Below are positions 1 through 7,255 of a stretch of DNA of 11,624 nucleotides, piece after piece (within the stretch, counting starts at the first letter, position 1; each line of letters starts with the position of its first letter). The stretch is from Candidatus Dadabacteria bacterium (GTDB taxonomy: Bacteria; Bdellovibrionota_C; UBA2361; J135): the NCBI GenBank assembly GCA_003694225.1, contig RFKT01000021.1:1-11624 (forward strand), written 5' to 3'. Made by a program: the position numbers and the translations under genes. Below the pieces are notes generated by a model that saw only the letters and a program-made list of their open reading frames with translations, was not told the origin of the DNA and did no database searches.

Positions 1-1037
1 AGCACGACCTATTCTCTCAGTTTAGCATGTGGGCTGCCGCTCAAGCGTGGGAAGACGCCAGGCTTGAGAGCCACAACTACCAACCTTCCAGGATGGGTTC
101 CGTTATGGGGGTAGGAATGGGAGGGCTTGCATCGCTGGAGCACTACCATCAGGCATTCCTTGAAGGAGGACCTAAAAAGATATCCCCGTTCCTGATTCCC
201 CGCCTTATAACCAACCTTGGGCCGGGTAATATAGCCATTAGATACGGCCTTAAAGGGGTTAACTTCACTGTTACAAGCGCCTGCACCTCGGCCACCCATG
301 CCATAGGAGAGTCGTACAGAATGATCAAAGAGGGTGTACAGGATTTAATCCTTACAGGAGGATCTGAAAGCACAATTACCCCGATAGGAGTTGGAGGATT
401 CTGTTCCATGAAGGCGCTTTCTACAAGAAACGATGAACCGGAAAAGGCGTCAAGGCCTTTTGACAGGGACAGGGATGGATTTGTATTAAGCGAGGGCGCT
501 ACTATATTGGTGCTTGAACCGCTGGAAACCGCAGAAAAGAGAGGTGCCGATATCTACTGCGAAATTACCGGCTATGGGGCTTCATGCGATGCTTTTCACA
601 TAACAGCCCCTCCAGAAACTGGAGAAGGTGCTGCCCTATGCATGAAAAATGCTATTGATTCCGCAGGGCTATCCCCTACAGACATCACCTATATCAATGC
701 ACACGGAACTTCTACACCGGCAAACGATCCTATTGAAACAAGGGCTATAAAGGAGGTGTTTGGATCTTATGCAAAGGAAGGGCTGATGGTAAGCTCTACA
801 AAATCTATGACAGGCCACCTGCTAGGCGCCGCTGGGGCCATAGAAGCAGCGTTCTGCTGCCTTGCGATTAGGACAGGCATAGTGCCTCCAACCATAAACT
901 TAGATAATCCGGATGAGGAGTGTGACCTTGATTATGTTCCCCTTAAGGCCAGAAATGCAAAGGTAGAACATGCCCTTTCAAACTCATTTGGCTTTGGCGG
1001 CACAAACGGCGCTCTTATATTCTCTGCAATAGAGTAG
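1..1037 (+). CDS. fabF: 3-oxoacyl-ACP synthase II (FabF-like), 5' partial
   Basis: Condensing enzyme of type II fatty-acid synthesis, which extends acyl-ACP with malonyl-ACP in the cytoplasm. The gene enters from the left edge: the frame is open from base 3, and the Met codon at 27 is internal, so about 70-80 N-terminal residues are missing compared with a usual FabF of about 410. Numbering from that Met, the nucleophile is Cys86 in TSACTSA. The two catalytic histidines are His226 in NAHGTSTPANDP and His264 in KSMTGHLLGAAGA, and Lys259 precedes the latter. The glycine-rich C-terminal signature SNSFGFGGTNG lies near residues 318-328. All catalytic residues are present, so the enzyme should be active. 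A related KAS paralogue (for example a polyketide or secondary-lipid ketosynthase) cannot be excluded without neighbours, but nothing suggests one. It is convergent with nuoB. Confidence 0.93.
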   Translation, partial: HDLFSQFSMWAAAQAWEDARLESHNYQPSRMGSVMGVGMGGLASLEHYHQAFLEGGPKKISPFLIPRLITNLGPGNIAIRYGLKGVNFTVTSACTSATHAIGESYRMIKEGVQDLILTGGSESTITPIGVGGFCSMKALSTRNDEPEKASRPFDRDRDGFVLSEGATILVLEPLETAEKRGADIYCEITGYGASCDAFHITAPPETGEGAALCMKNAIDSAGLSPTDITYINAHGTSTPANDPIETRAIKEVFGSYAKEGLMVSSTKSMTGHLLGAAGAIEAAFCCLAIRTGIVPPTINLDNPDEECDLDYVPLKARNAKVEHALSNSFGFGGTNGALIFSAIE

Positions 1038-1040
1038 TTG

Positions 1041-1085
1041 TAGCTATCCCTTGTAGTGCAGAGATATAGCGCAGAGATAGTTTTA
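1041..1085 (+). terminator. Possible weak terminator and short direct repeat after fabF
   Basis: The 85-nt convergent gap between fabF and nuoB holds a potential hairpin. AGCTATC (1042-1048) can pair with GATAGTT (1076-1082) with one G-T pair, followed by a short T run. The loop is long (27 nt) and the stem is not GC-rich, so termination is uncertain. Inside the loop region the 9-mer GCAGAGATA occurs twice (1058-1066 and 1071-1079). TCTCTGC at 1021-1027, in the end of fabF, is its partial complement and could form a competing fold. Confidence 0.25.
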
Positions 1086-1122
1086 AATCAGTGAACAACC
1101 AGAGACATGACTAACAGACCAG

Positions 1123-1680
1123 TCAAACCTTAGGCTTAAGCCCGGTATCTACAGGTCCGCCAGGGAAATCAGGAAGCTCAGGATGAGGCTGCTTGCCTCC
1201 GTGACCAGGAAGAATCTGTTGTCTCTGCCGGTTAATATCCCTTTGAAGCATCATAAGAGCGTCAATAACGGTTTCTGGGCGAGGGGGACACCCCGGTATA
1301 TACATATCAACAGGTATAATCTTATCTATGCCGGCCACAGTGGCATAGTTATCGTAAAAACCGCCGGAGGATGCGCACGCCCCAAATGCTACTACCCACT
1401 TAGGCTCTGCCATCTGCTCGTACACCCTTAAAAGTGCGGGGGCTTGCTTATGGCTTATTGTTCCTACAACCATAAGGAGGTCTGCTTGCCTTGGGGTAAA
1501 TCTAGGAAGAGCAGCTCCAAACCTGTCCGTATCGTAATGAGAGCAATTTACAGCCATAAACTCCATCCCGCAGCATGCGGTTACAAAGGGATAGGTAAAC
1601 AGAGAATACTTTCTCGCCCACCCTAAGGCACTCTCAAGCTTCGTAAGCATGTATCCAGATTCATTAGGCCTAATTTCCAT
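1123..1680 (-). CDS. nuoB: NADH-quinone oxidoreductase subunit B (NuoB)
   Basis: Peripheral-arm subunit of respiratory complex I. In this family it carries the terminal 4Fe-4S cluster N2, which passes electrons to quinone. The protein has 185 residues, normal for NuoB. The four cluster ligands are in place: adjacent Cys36-Cys37 in ACCGMEFM, Cys102 in GACASSGG and Cys131 in PGCPPRPE. The block FTPRQADLLMV is also a NuoB hallmark. The ATG is preceded by AAGGTGA at suitable spacing. The last 30 or so residues are rich in Gly, Pro and His and look like a flexible tail. The usual neighbours nuoA and nuoC are absent: a histidine kinase gene ends 88 nt upstream and fabF converges downstream. A subunit of a membrane hydrogenase is the main alternative, but the sequence is much closer in style to NuoB. 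Confidence 0.93.
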   Translation of the reverse strand: MEIRPNESGYMLTKLESALGWARKYSLFTYPFVTACCGMEFMAVNCSHYDTDRFGAALPRFTPRQADLLMVVGTISHKQAPALLRVYEQMAEPKWVVAFGACASSGGFYDNYATVAGIDKIIPVDMYIPGCPPRPETVIDALMMLQRDINRQRQQILPGHGGKQPHPELPDFPGGPVDTGLKPKV

Positions 1681-1697
1681 CTAATCACCTTAGCAAG

Positions 1698-1754
1698 ATT
1701 TCTCTTCTATTAGGATCAATTCTAACATCACTAGGAAAGATCTAAAAGAGAAAT
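1698..1754. repeat. Imperfect inverted repeat between the kinase gene and nuoB
   Basis: On the plus strand the left arm (1698-1717) and right arm (1739-1754) can form 16 base pairs: ATTTCTCTT with AAGAGAAAT, TTAG with CTAA, and ATC with GAT. The left arm has bulges of 3 nt (1707-1709) and 1 nt (1714), and the loop is 21 nt. It fills most of the 88-nt gap upstream of nuoB. No T run follows either arm, so it does not look like an intrinsic terminator. An RNA-processing hairpin or an operator-like site for nuoB is possible. No convincing -35/-10 pair was found beside it. Confidence 0.45.
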
Positions 1755-1768
1755 AACATAAATAGATG

Positions 1769-3727
1769 CTATGCAACCATGTGGCTTGATTTAGGCTCTC
1801 CTCTATTTTCTGAAATAGTGCTGTCAATAAAGGAAATTACATCAGCCATATCAACAGGTTTCTTAAAAAAAGCCATTGCTCCTTTGTTGACCAATGACTC
1901 AACATCCCCTACCTGCTCACTGCCTGATACCAAAACACACGGGATGTTCCTTCGACAGCATAGATCTACGATTTCCCCTGCATGACCTTCTTTCAGGCAA
2001 TAATCAGACAAAACAAAGCCTATCCTCCTTCCTCCTCTTATTGTAGATTCGGCTTCCTTGGAATCCTTCGCAAGTTCAACGTCAAAACCAGCCAAGCACA
2101 ACATCCTCTCATAGCTTTTCAGCGTATCTTCATCGTCATCAATGACCAATACCAAAATCCCCTTCCTATGGGGGTGAGTCAACAGAGCCTTCTCTTTTAA
2201 TCTCCTCACCCTTTCCTTAATTCCCAAAAGATCCATCCCTTCCGGATCATACAGGCTCTCTCTATCTGCCTCCGGCATTGCTATGGTAAACTCGGAACCT
2301 TCCCCAGGAACTGAAGAGACTTTTATCTCTGCTCCGTTAACCTCAGCCAAAGCCTTGCTTAACGCCAATCCTAACCCAATTCCATCCTGCCCTGTAGTGT
2401 CAAACCTCTTAAAAGGTACAAACAATCCCTCTATTTCATTACGGCTTAATCCAACTCCTGTATCCCTGACAGAGACAAACACTTTATCCTTATCCCTGCC
2501 AACAACAACCGAGACACAACCGGCTTTAGTATATTTCAAGGCATTACTAATAAAGTTGCTTAAAATCCGCCTAAAATGCTTCGGATCCATCTCCGCAAAA
2601 ATCGGCTCTGTTCCACCAACAAATTTCAAGCTCAGACCTTTTAGGTCAGCTGAAGCCCTAAACGACTCACACGTCTTAGATGCCATATTTACAAGATTAA
2701 AAGGTCTTCTGTTCGCAGAGAGGGCACCCAATTGAAAGCGGGAATAGTAGAGTATATCCTGCACCAATTCCGCCATTTGATCGCAGTTTTCCATAGCGGA
2801 ATCTAACATCTCTAATGTTTCTTTAGATGTCTCCTCAAACCTTACAAGGGCAAGTATATTCTTTAAATTGTTAAGCGGAGTCCTTATATCATGCGAAAGA
2901 TTTGCGAAAAACTTGGATCTAGTCTCCTTGTCGCTCTGAGCTTCCCTTATCTCTTCATAAAGCTTGGAGAATTTTTCTTTAGCCTGTACCGCACTGCCAA
3001 GTTTTTCCGAAAGTGCCTTCACCCATCTATCCTCTGTCTGGCTTGGAATCACCCCATCCCTATATCCAAGCCAAAGTACCCCCTTGCCCACTCTAGCATC
3101 AAATGGATAGGAGATGGTAAACCTCACTCCAAAAAATGAAAGATCTCCCAACACAGATTCTTTCTCCAAGCAGTCATGGATTCCAAAAACAGATTTATCT
3201 CCAAAATTAAAATATTGACTTAAAAAATGCTCCAAGCTACGCTCGAATTTCGCCCCCTTTAACCCTTGACTGAACACACAAATGCCCTCAGGTTCTTTAA
3301 CAGCTATAGCCACAGCCATACACCGAAATTTGGAGGCCGCCATCTCTAAAACCGTACCATAAAGCCTGCTTATTCCTTCATCTTCTGCAGCAAACACTAC
3401 ATCTTCATCAAGATCTGGAGCGGAACCCTCTCGCTGCTCCACCTCCCACTGTTGTGAATCGAGCCTTATTCTTAAAGCCTGTATATGATCCAGAATGATT
3501 TCAGATTCTCTGTGAACCGGTTCATCACGCCTTAAGTTTCTCTTTGAAAGTGGATCAACGAGTGAAAATACAGCTGTCTTCACTAGAATAAAATCTCTTC
3601 TCCAATAATAAAGCTCAAGAGATAGCGCTAGCACCGATGCAAGCCCAGCCAAACCATTACCCTGTACAGCTCCCATAATCCCCAAAGCTGTCGCAACAAA
3701 AGGCACTATCACAGAGCTAGCTGCCAT
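1769..3727 (-). CDS. Membrane hybrid histidine kinase with C-terminal receiver
   Basis: Predicted sensor kinase of 652 residues. The N-terminus has a hydrophobic stretch with two possible membrane segments (about 5-22 and 27-42), with almost no loop between them and so no evident periplasmic sensor. A region at about 105-245 resembles a GAF domain and runs into a short coiled linker. The dimerisation/phosphoacceptor helix has FANLSHDIRTPLN with His279. The catalytic domain shows an N-box with Asn395, the G1 box DTGVG (422-426), the F-box around 436-443, and the G2 box GIGLGLAL (449-456). A receiver follows (about 524-640) with acidic residues 530-532, phosphoacceptor Asp575, Ser601 and Lys623. 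All catalytic residues are present. There is no Hpt or DNA-binding domain. The ATG lies inside the end of the upstream regulator gene (11-nt overlap) with GAGG 8 nt before it, suggesting coupled translation. The GAF call is moderate; the kinase call is firm. Confidence 0.9.
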   Translation of the reverse strand: MAASSVIVPFVATALGIMGAVQGNGLAGLASVLALSLELYYWRRDFILVKTAVFSLVDPLSKRNLRRDEPVHRESEIILDHIQALRIRLDSQQWEVEQREGSAPDLDEDVVFAAEDEGISRLYGTVLEMAASKFRCMAVAIAVKEPEGICVFSQGLKGAKFERSLEHFLSQYFNFGDKSVFGIHDCLEKESVLGDLSFFGVRFTISYPFDARVGKGVLWLGYRDGVIPSQTEDRWVKALSEKLGSAVQAKEKFSKLYEEIREAQSDKETRSKFFANLSHDIRTPLNNLKNILALVRFEETSKETLEMLDSAMENCDQMAELVQDILYYSRFQLGALSANRRPFNLVNMASKTCESFRASADLKGLSLKFVGGTEPIFAEMDPKHFRRILSNFISNALKYTKAGCVSVVVGRDKDKVFVSVRDTGVGLSRNEIEGLFVPFKRFDTTGQDGIGLGLALSKALAEVNGAEIKVSSVPGEGSEFTIAMPEADRESLYDPEGMDLLGIKERVRRLKEKALLTHPHRKGILVLVIDDDEDTLKSYERMLCLAGFDVELAKDSKEAESTIRGGRRIGFVLSDYCLKEGHAGEIVDLCCRRNIPCVLVSGSEQVGDVESLVNKGAMAFFKKPVDMADVISFIDSTISENRGEPKSSHMVA

Positions 3728-5072
3728 TTAGCTTTCCTCTCGCTCTAAGAAGCTTTTCTACATGTGCAAACAAGACGCGAGGGTCTTCATCTTTGCCTAC
3801 AAAGGCATCTATATCAGTCCCAAGAACGCTTACTTCAGTATCAGGATCCTCATCAGATGTTAAGATAATGGATGGGATATTCCTCCCTAATCTAAAGTCT
3901 TTTATTTTTTCCAAGAGCTCAACGCCGCTCATGCCCGGCATATAAAGATCGCAGACGATTATATCAGGAACTACAGAGCCGGACGTTAAAGCCTCTGCAG
4001 CATCAAATGGGCTTACAAAAGGCTGCGGATCAAACCCTCTTATTGCAAAAAACCTCTCAAGTACGCGAGCAAATGTCTTGTTGTCATCCACTATAACTAC
4101 GCGTGGCTTCCCTTCATTGCACCCTTCTGTTGCTTTATTTAAAGCTGCTTTATCAACCGAGTTGTTTGGGTTTCCTGCAAATTGTTCGCTATCTTCTATT
4201 ACAGCCTTAGTTACATAATCTTCTTCAGACCAGCTCAGCCGTATAATCCTCTCGTTTCCTCCTATAAGTTCAACCCTAAATTCATGCAGTTCAAGCTTTG
4301 ATAACATCGGGGTTGTTGCCCTTTTGTTCTTAATCCTAGTGAGATGCTTAATGAGCCGTATCTCCACTTCCGCGTTAATGGAGCCTTCTCCTTTTTTGCC
4401 ATCCTGAGTTAAGAACCGATATTTGATAGAATCACCAAGAAAATGGAGCGCTAGGCTTTTAGCCCCATAAGATTTAGCCTCTTTTATCGCAAGGTAAATC
4501 ACCTTATCAGCTAATTTATCAACTTCTTCTTTTCCCTCCAAAGGTAAGGCATTTTCATGATCTAACTTTTCTATTTCTAGTTTGTTTTTTTTCAAAGAGG
4601 CTCTACTTTTTAAAAGCTTTTTTGCGTACCTGCGCTCGCTTTCCTCTAGCGCTGTTTTAATCTGCGTCCATAATGAAAAAGCAACCGGAAGATTTCTGGG
4701 GAAAAGCCCCGACTGGATAAGTATATTAGGATCAGAACAGATAACCCCTTTAAGCCTTCCGAGACCGGTAACAGGTATAGCACCTGCCTTACGATAGCGA
4801 GCCATCTCCTCTCTGCTTTCCAAGGCGCTTATATCGCAAACAGGAACCTTATCGGCAAAGGCTAAACCAAACTTTTTAGCCACCTTAGCCGCAACATCTT
4901 GAGGAGATTTGCCCGCTTGCTTTGCAGCTGTTTCCACCAAATCCCTCCAGTCATCAACGCTTAAGACAGCTTTTTCCAAAACCTTCATACTCACAATGGA
5001 AGACAGAGCCCTTACCAGCGAAGGGAATTTAGTCCTTTGTTTTTGCCCGAACAATAGCGACGCCAAACTCAT
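3717..5072 (-). CDS. GspE/PilB N-domain-like protein fused to a receiver domain
   Basis: A three-part regulator of 451 residues. Residues about 35-145 resemble the MshEN/GspE-N domain of type II secretion and type IV pilus ATPases, including the typical pattern YRKAGAIPV...GRLKGV...DPN. Residues about 183-285 look like a degenerate second N-domain of the same ATPases (LADKVIYLAIKEAKSYGAKS). The place of the conserved SDIHxEP-type motif is lost. No Walker A or B motor follows. Instead there is a receiver (about 323-445) with Asp329-Asp330, phosphoacceptor Asp375 in VCDLYMPGMSG, Thr405-Ser406 and Lys427, all intact. A charged linker lies between (about 290-320). The ATG overlaps the tadE-like stop as ATGA, and the gene in turn overlaps the kinase start by 11 nt. 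I infer it is phosphorylated by that kinase and acts by protein contact on the pilus machine. The consensus c-di-GMP-binding motif of MshEN was not recognised. The receiver is certain; the ATPase ancestry is likely but not proven. Confidence 0.8.
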   Translation of the reverse strand: MSLASLLFGQKQRTKFPSLVRALSSIVSMKVLEKAVLSVDDWRDLVETAAKQAGKSPQDVAAKVAKKFGLAFADKVPVCDISALESREEMARYRKAGAIPVTGLGRLKGVICSDPNILIQSGLFPRNLPVAFSLWTQIKTALEESERRYAKKLLKSRASLKKNKLEIEKLDHENALPLEGKEEVDKLADKVIYLAIKEAKSYGAKSLALHFLGDSIKYRFLTQDGKKGEGSINAEVEIRLIKHLTRIKNKRATTPMLSKLELHEFRVELIGGNERIIRLSWSEEDYVTKAVIEDSEQFAGNPNNSVDKAALNKATEGCNEGKPRVVIVDDNKTFARVLERFFAIRGFDPQPFVSPFDAAEALTSGSVVPDIIVCDLYMPGMSGVELLEKIKDFRLGRNIPSIILTSDEDPDTEVSVLGTDIDAFVGKDEDPRVLFAHVEKLLRARGKLNGS

Positions 5073-5770
5073 TCCACAGTCCCCCTTAAAACAACAGCCT
5101 TATAATCTGTAATAATTGGAACCTCCCCCAAGCCCGAAATAAGAGAAGCAACCAATTCCCTCCCGCTCTTATAGTAGAGCTTGGCGCCAACTATAACTAT
5201 AAAAGGAAAGTATGCAGATGAAGAAATAGAATAGCTCGCTGTCCGCAATGTATAGTCGCCGGATTGGGCAAGTGCATAAAACTCTTGATCCAGCCCCAAA
5301 GATGTATTTGACTCAGAGACCAGAGAGGCGTTGCCTCGTGAATCTGTATAATAGAAAGGTGGATTGTTTGCAGGGCCAGTTTCAAAGCCGAGAAAGCTGC
5401 CGTCTGCGGGATTGATATCAGCAACTCCATATGAGACCTCAACATAATATCTGCTTTGATCCAACTGAAGCTCCGGCTCGGCCTGATGCAGATTGTTTAC
5501 TATATTGTCAGCAACGGAAGTAACAAGCCCGACAAGATCATCAGTTGAATTTTGAATATCGTGCTTTACAGTTATATCGCCTGAAGAATCGATACTAAAG
5601 GGGATAAGGAGATCTTCATAGAGATACTTATCAAGGATATGGTTTACCAATCGGGCAGACTGGATATAAAAGCTAAATCCAATTACGGCGCTTAAGAAAA
5701 ACAAGACTATCGTCATCACAGCTGCCGTTTCTAATATTGCCATCCCTTTATTACTGCCTGCTCCGTCCAT
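5069..5770 (-). CDS. TadE-like pseudopilin / minor envelope protein
   Basis: A protein of 233 residues with a short basic leader and then one N-terminal membrane helix (about 10-38). The junction Gly9-Met10-Ala-Ile-Leu-Glu14 matches the prepilin-peptidase pattern of Tad pseudopilins (Gly at -1, Glu at +5), so it is probably cleaved and inserted like TadE. The rest is a polar, cysteine-free domain without motifs I recognise. I chose the ATG at 5770, which has GGAG 10 nt upstream (5781-5784) and leaves 7 nt after the TadG-like stop. A longer frame begins with TTG at 5809 but would overlap that gene by 32 nt. The stop overlaps the next gene as ATGA. TadE is preferred, but TadF is a close relative and the sequence does not separate them. 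No other TadE/F gene is visible in the window. Confidence 0.72.
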   Translation of the reverse strand: MDGAGSNKGMAILETAAVMTIVLFFLSAVIGFSFYIQSARLVNHILDKYLYEDLLIPFSIDSSGDITVKHDIQNSTDDLVGLVTSVADNIVNNLHQAEPELQLDQSRYYVEVSYGVADINPADGSFLGFETGPANNPPFYYTDSRGNASLVSESNTSLGLDQEFYALAQSGDYTLRTASYSISSSAYFPFIVIVGAKLYYKSGRELVASLISGLGEVPIITDYKAVVLRGTVE

Positions 5771-5777
5771 AATCTTA

Positions 5778-7244
5778 CTACTCCGAAAGCACAAGCCTCC
5801 TTTCAACAAGGCCTAAATGAGATATAACCCTCTCGATCACTGAAGCCGCATTGGCGGATATATCAGAGATAAACTTGCCGTTTGGATAGCTATTTATCTG
5901 ATTGCTAAGTTGCGCTACCTCAGGGCCAAAGCTAATCCCATAGCCATCGCTTCTAAAGAGAAGGTAGTAGAGCTGAATATTATCATTTGCCAACTGCGCT
6001 ATCCCATTAGCAACAGCGTTAACTGTGTTGCCGTACGGATATCGAGCCCCACCTTCCCAGGGGACATCCCCTGCAAGGATAATCACAACCTTTCGAGCTG
6101 AAGCCAACAGCCCAGCCCTGGAAGAAACTGGAACAGCCCCCATAATCTCCCACCATGATCGGCTAAGTACTGCAGAGATATCCCCAACCCTGCGGCCAAA
6201 CTGATTACTTATAGCATCATACGGCCCAACCCTCGCGGATCTTACCCAAATAGCCTCTCGTCCCCTAACACACGGTATGTAAGCAGGATTTAGTCCGTAA
6301 TGGGTAGACTGATTTAAAGATATAGTTGGCGGAATCGGAGTATAAGGACAGTTTTCACTGGGGCTTTGAAGAATCTGCGGTAGATCTGGAATATCATACG
6401 GCTGAAAAGTAATATCATCAATTATTGCGGCGCAATTTGCATCGGCAAATTCAACGCCTAAATCATACTCAACATAAGGATCCAAAATAGCTTCTGGAAC
6501 ATTTTGCTGCGAATACTCATCGTAAAACCCTGCTGTCATAACCCTTCGGGCGCTATCAACTGTTCCAGACCCAAAGTATGAAGGGTAAAATCCTATACCA
6601 ACCGCATTTGACCGCTGACTTGAAAGGTAATCAAAGAGGGTTACAGCAGCTTTCTTAATAGGCGAAATGACAGGATTATAGCACCGCTGCGTCATTACTT
6701 CTGCGGTTGGAGACCCCGCATAAAATTGTGGAATTCCTATAAGATTGCTAAATGCGTCATAAGAGGGCCAGAGCCACTGACTTCCCCATCTGACGCCTGG
6801 AGGCGGTGCCATATAAGAGCTTGAGTCTATCACCATGAAGGCATCTACAGGGGTAATTCTCGCCTCAGCCCTTACCTGATAGGAGATGTTTGCCAAATTA
6901 GGGTCAAAATAACTTACAAAAGGCAAGGTCGTCGATACAGTCAGTGTAATCTGGATAGTATCGCTTGTCACAACAGGGGGAGCAAGCTGAGCTCCGCTTC
7001 CCAACTTTGAAGATATTAGGTTTGTAACTATGCTAACAGCCTCACTCTGATAAGGGAGCGCCTGAGCAGCTGCCATAACAGCATTGTCTGCAATCTCTTG
7101 AACCCTTTCTCTATAATTAAAAAATTTGGATATATCCAGTGAAAATATAAATGCAAAAAGAAGCGCTGGTATAAGAACCGCTGCAACAAATAGCAACATT
7201 GAACCCCTCTCATTAAGGAGAGATATATAAATTCGTTTTTTCAT
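5778..7244 (-). CDS. TadG-like pilus assembly protein with von Willebrand A-like region
   Basis: A protein of 488 residues. After a basic start (MKKRIYISLLNERG) comes one membrane helix (about 15-36) and then a Tad-type segment, RERVQEIADNAVMAAAQAL, typical of the TadG N-terminus. From about residue 134 the chain resembles a von Willebrand A fold: the first strand is DAFMVIDSSSYM (a near but incomplete MIDAS, lacking the second Ser). Later strands include RKVVIILAGDVPW (384-396) and a stretch ending in IQLYYLLF (423-430). A large insert rich in Pro, Tyr and Trp separates these parts. Four cysteines (188, 271, 299, 325) lie in the predicted exported part and could form disulfides. I chose ATG 7244, with GGGAG 5 nt upstream and 11 nt after tadC; a GTG at 7343 would run far into tadC. 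The family role is in Tad/Flp pilus biogenesis, anchored in the inner membrane. Other membrane-anchored vWA proteins remain possible. Confidence 0.75.
   Translation of the reverse strand: MKKRIYISLLNERGSMLLFVAAVLIPALLFAFIFSLDISKFFNYRERVQEIADNAVMAAAQALPYQSEAVSIVTNLISSKLGSGAQLAPPVVTSDTIQITLTVSTTLPFVSYFDPNLANISYQVRAEARITPVDAFMVIDSSSYMAPPPGVRWGSQWLWPSYDAFSNLIGIPQFYAGSPTAEVMTQRCYNPVISPIKKAAVTLFDYLSSQRSNAVGIGFYPSYFGSGTVDSARRVMTAGFYDEYSQQNVPEAILDPYVEYDLGVEFADANCAAIIDDITFQPYDIPDLPQILQSPSENCPYTPIPPTISLNQSTHYGLNPAYIPCVRGREAIWVRSARVGPYDAISNQFGRRVGDISAVLSRSWWEIMGAVPVSSRAGLLASARKVVIILAGDVPWEGGARYPYGNTVNAVANGIAQLANDNIQLYYLLFRSDGYGISFGPEVAQLSNQINSYPNGKFISDISANAASVIERVISHLGLVERRLVLSE
5781..5784 (-). promoter_or_regulatory. 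Ribosome binding site deciding the tadE-like start
   Basis: GGAG on the minus strand, 10 nt before the ATG at 5770. It lies just before the stop codon of the TadG-like gene (5778-5780), so ribosomes finishing that gene would arrive at it. It supports ATG 5770 over TTG 5809. Confidence 0.6.
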
Positions 7245-7249
7245 CGCTG

Positions 7250-7254
7250 CTCCC
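7250..7254 (-). promoter_or_regulatory. Ribosome binding site deciding the tadG-like start
   Basis: GGGAG on the minus strand, 5 nt before the ATG at 7244 and just past the tadC stop region (stop at 7256-7258, which it nearly touches). It supports the shorter start and coupling to tadC. Confidence 0.65.
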
Positions 7255-7255
7255 G

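Noticed and set aside
1035-1055. Shared TAGTTGTAG between the fabF-nuoB gap and the cpaB-cpaF gap (opposite strand)
   Set aside because: Only nine bases match and the flanks differ; this is within chance for AT-rich gaps.
2283-2735. A 150-codon plus-strand frame inside the kinase gene
   Set aside because: It is antisense to the kinase catalytic domain, whose motifs are all intact on the other strand.
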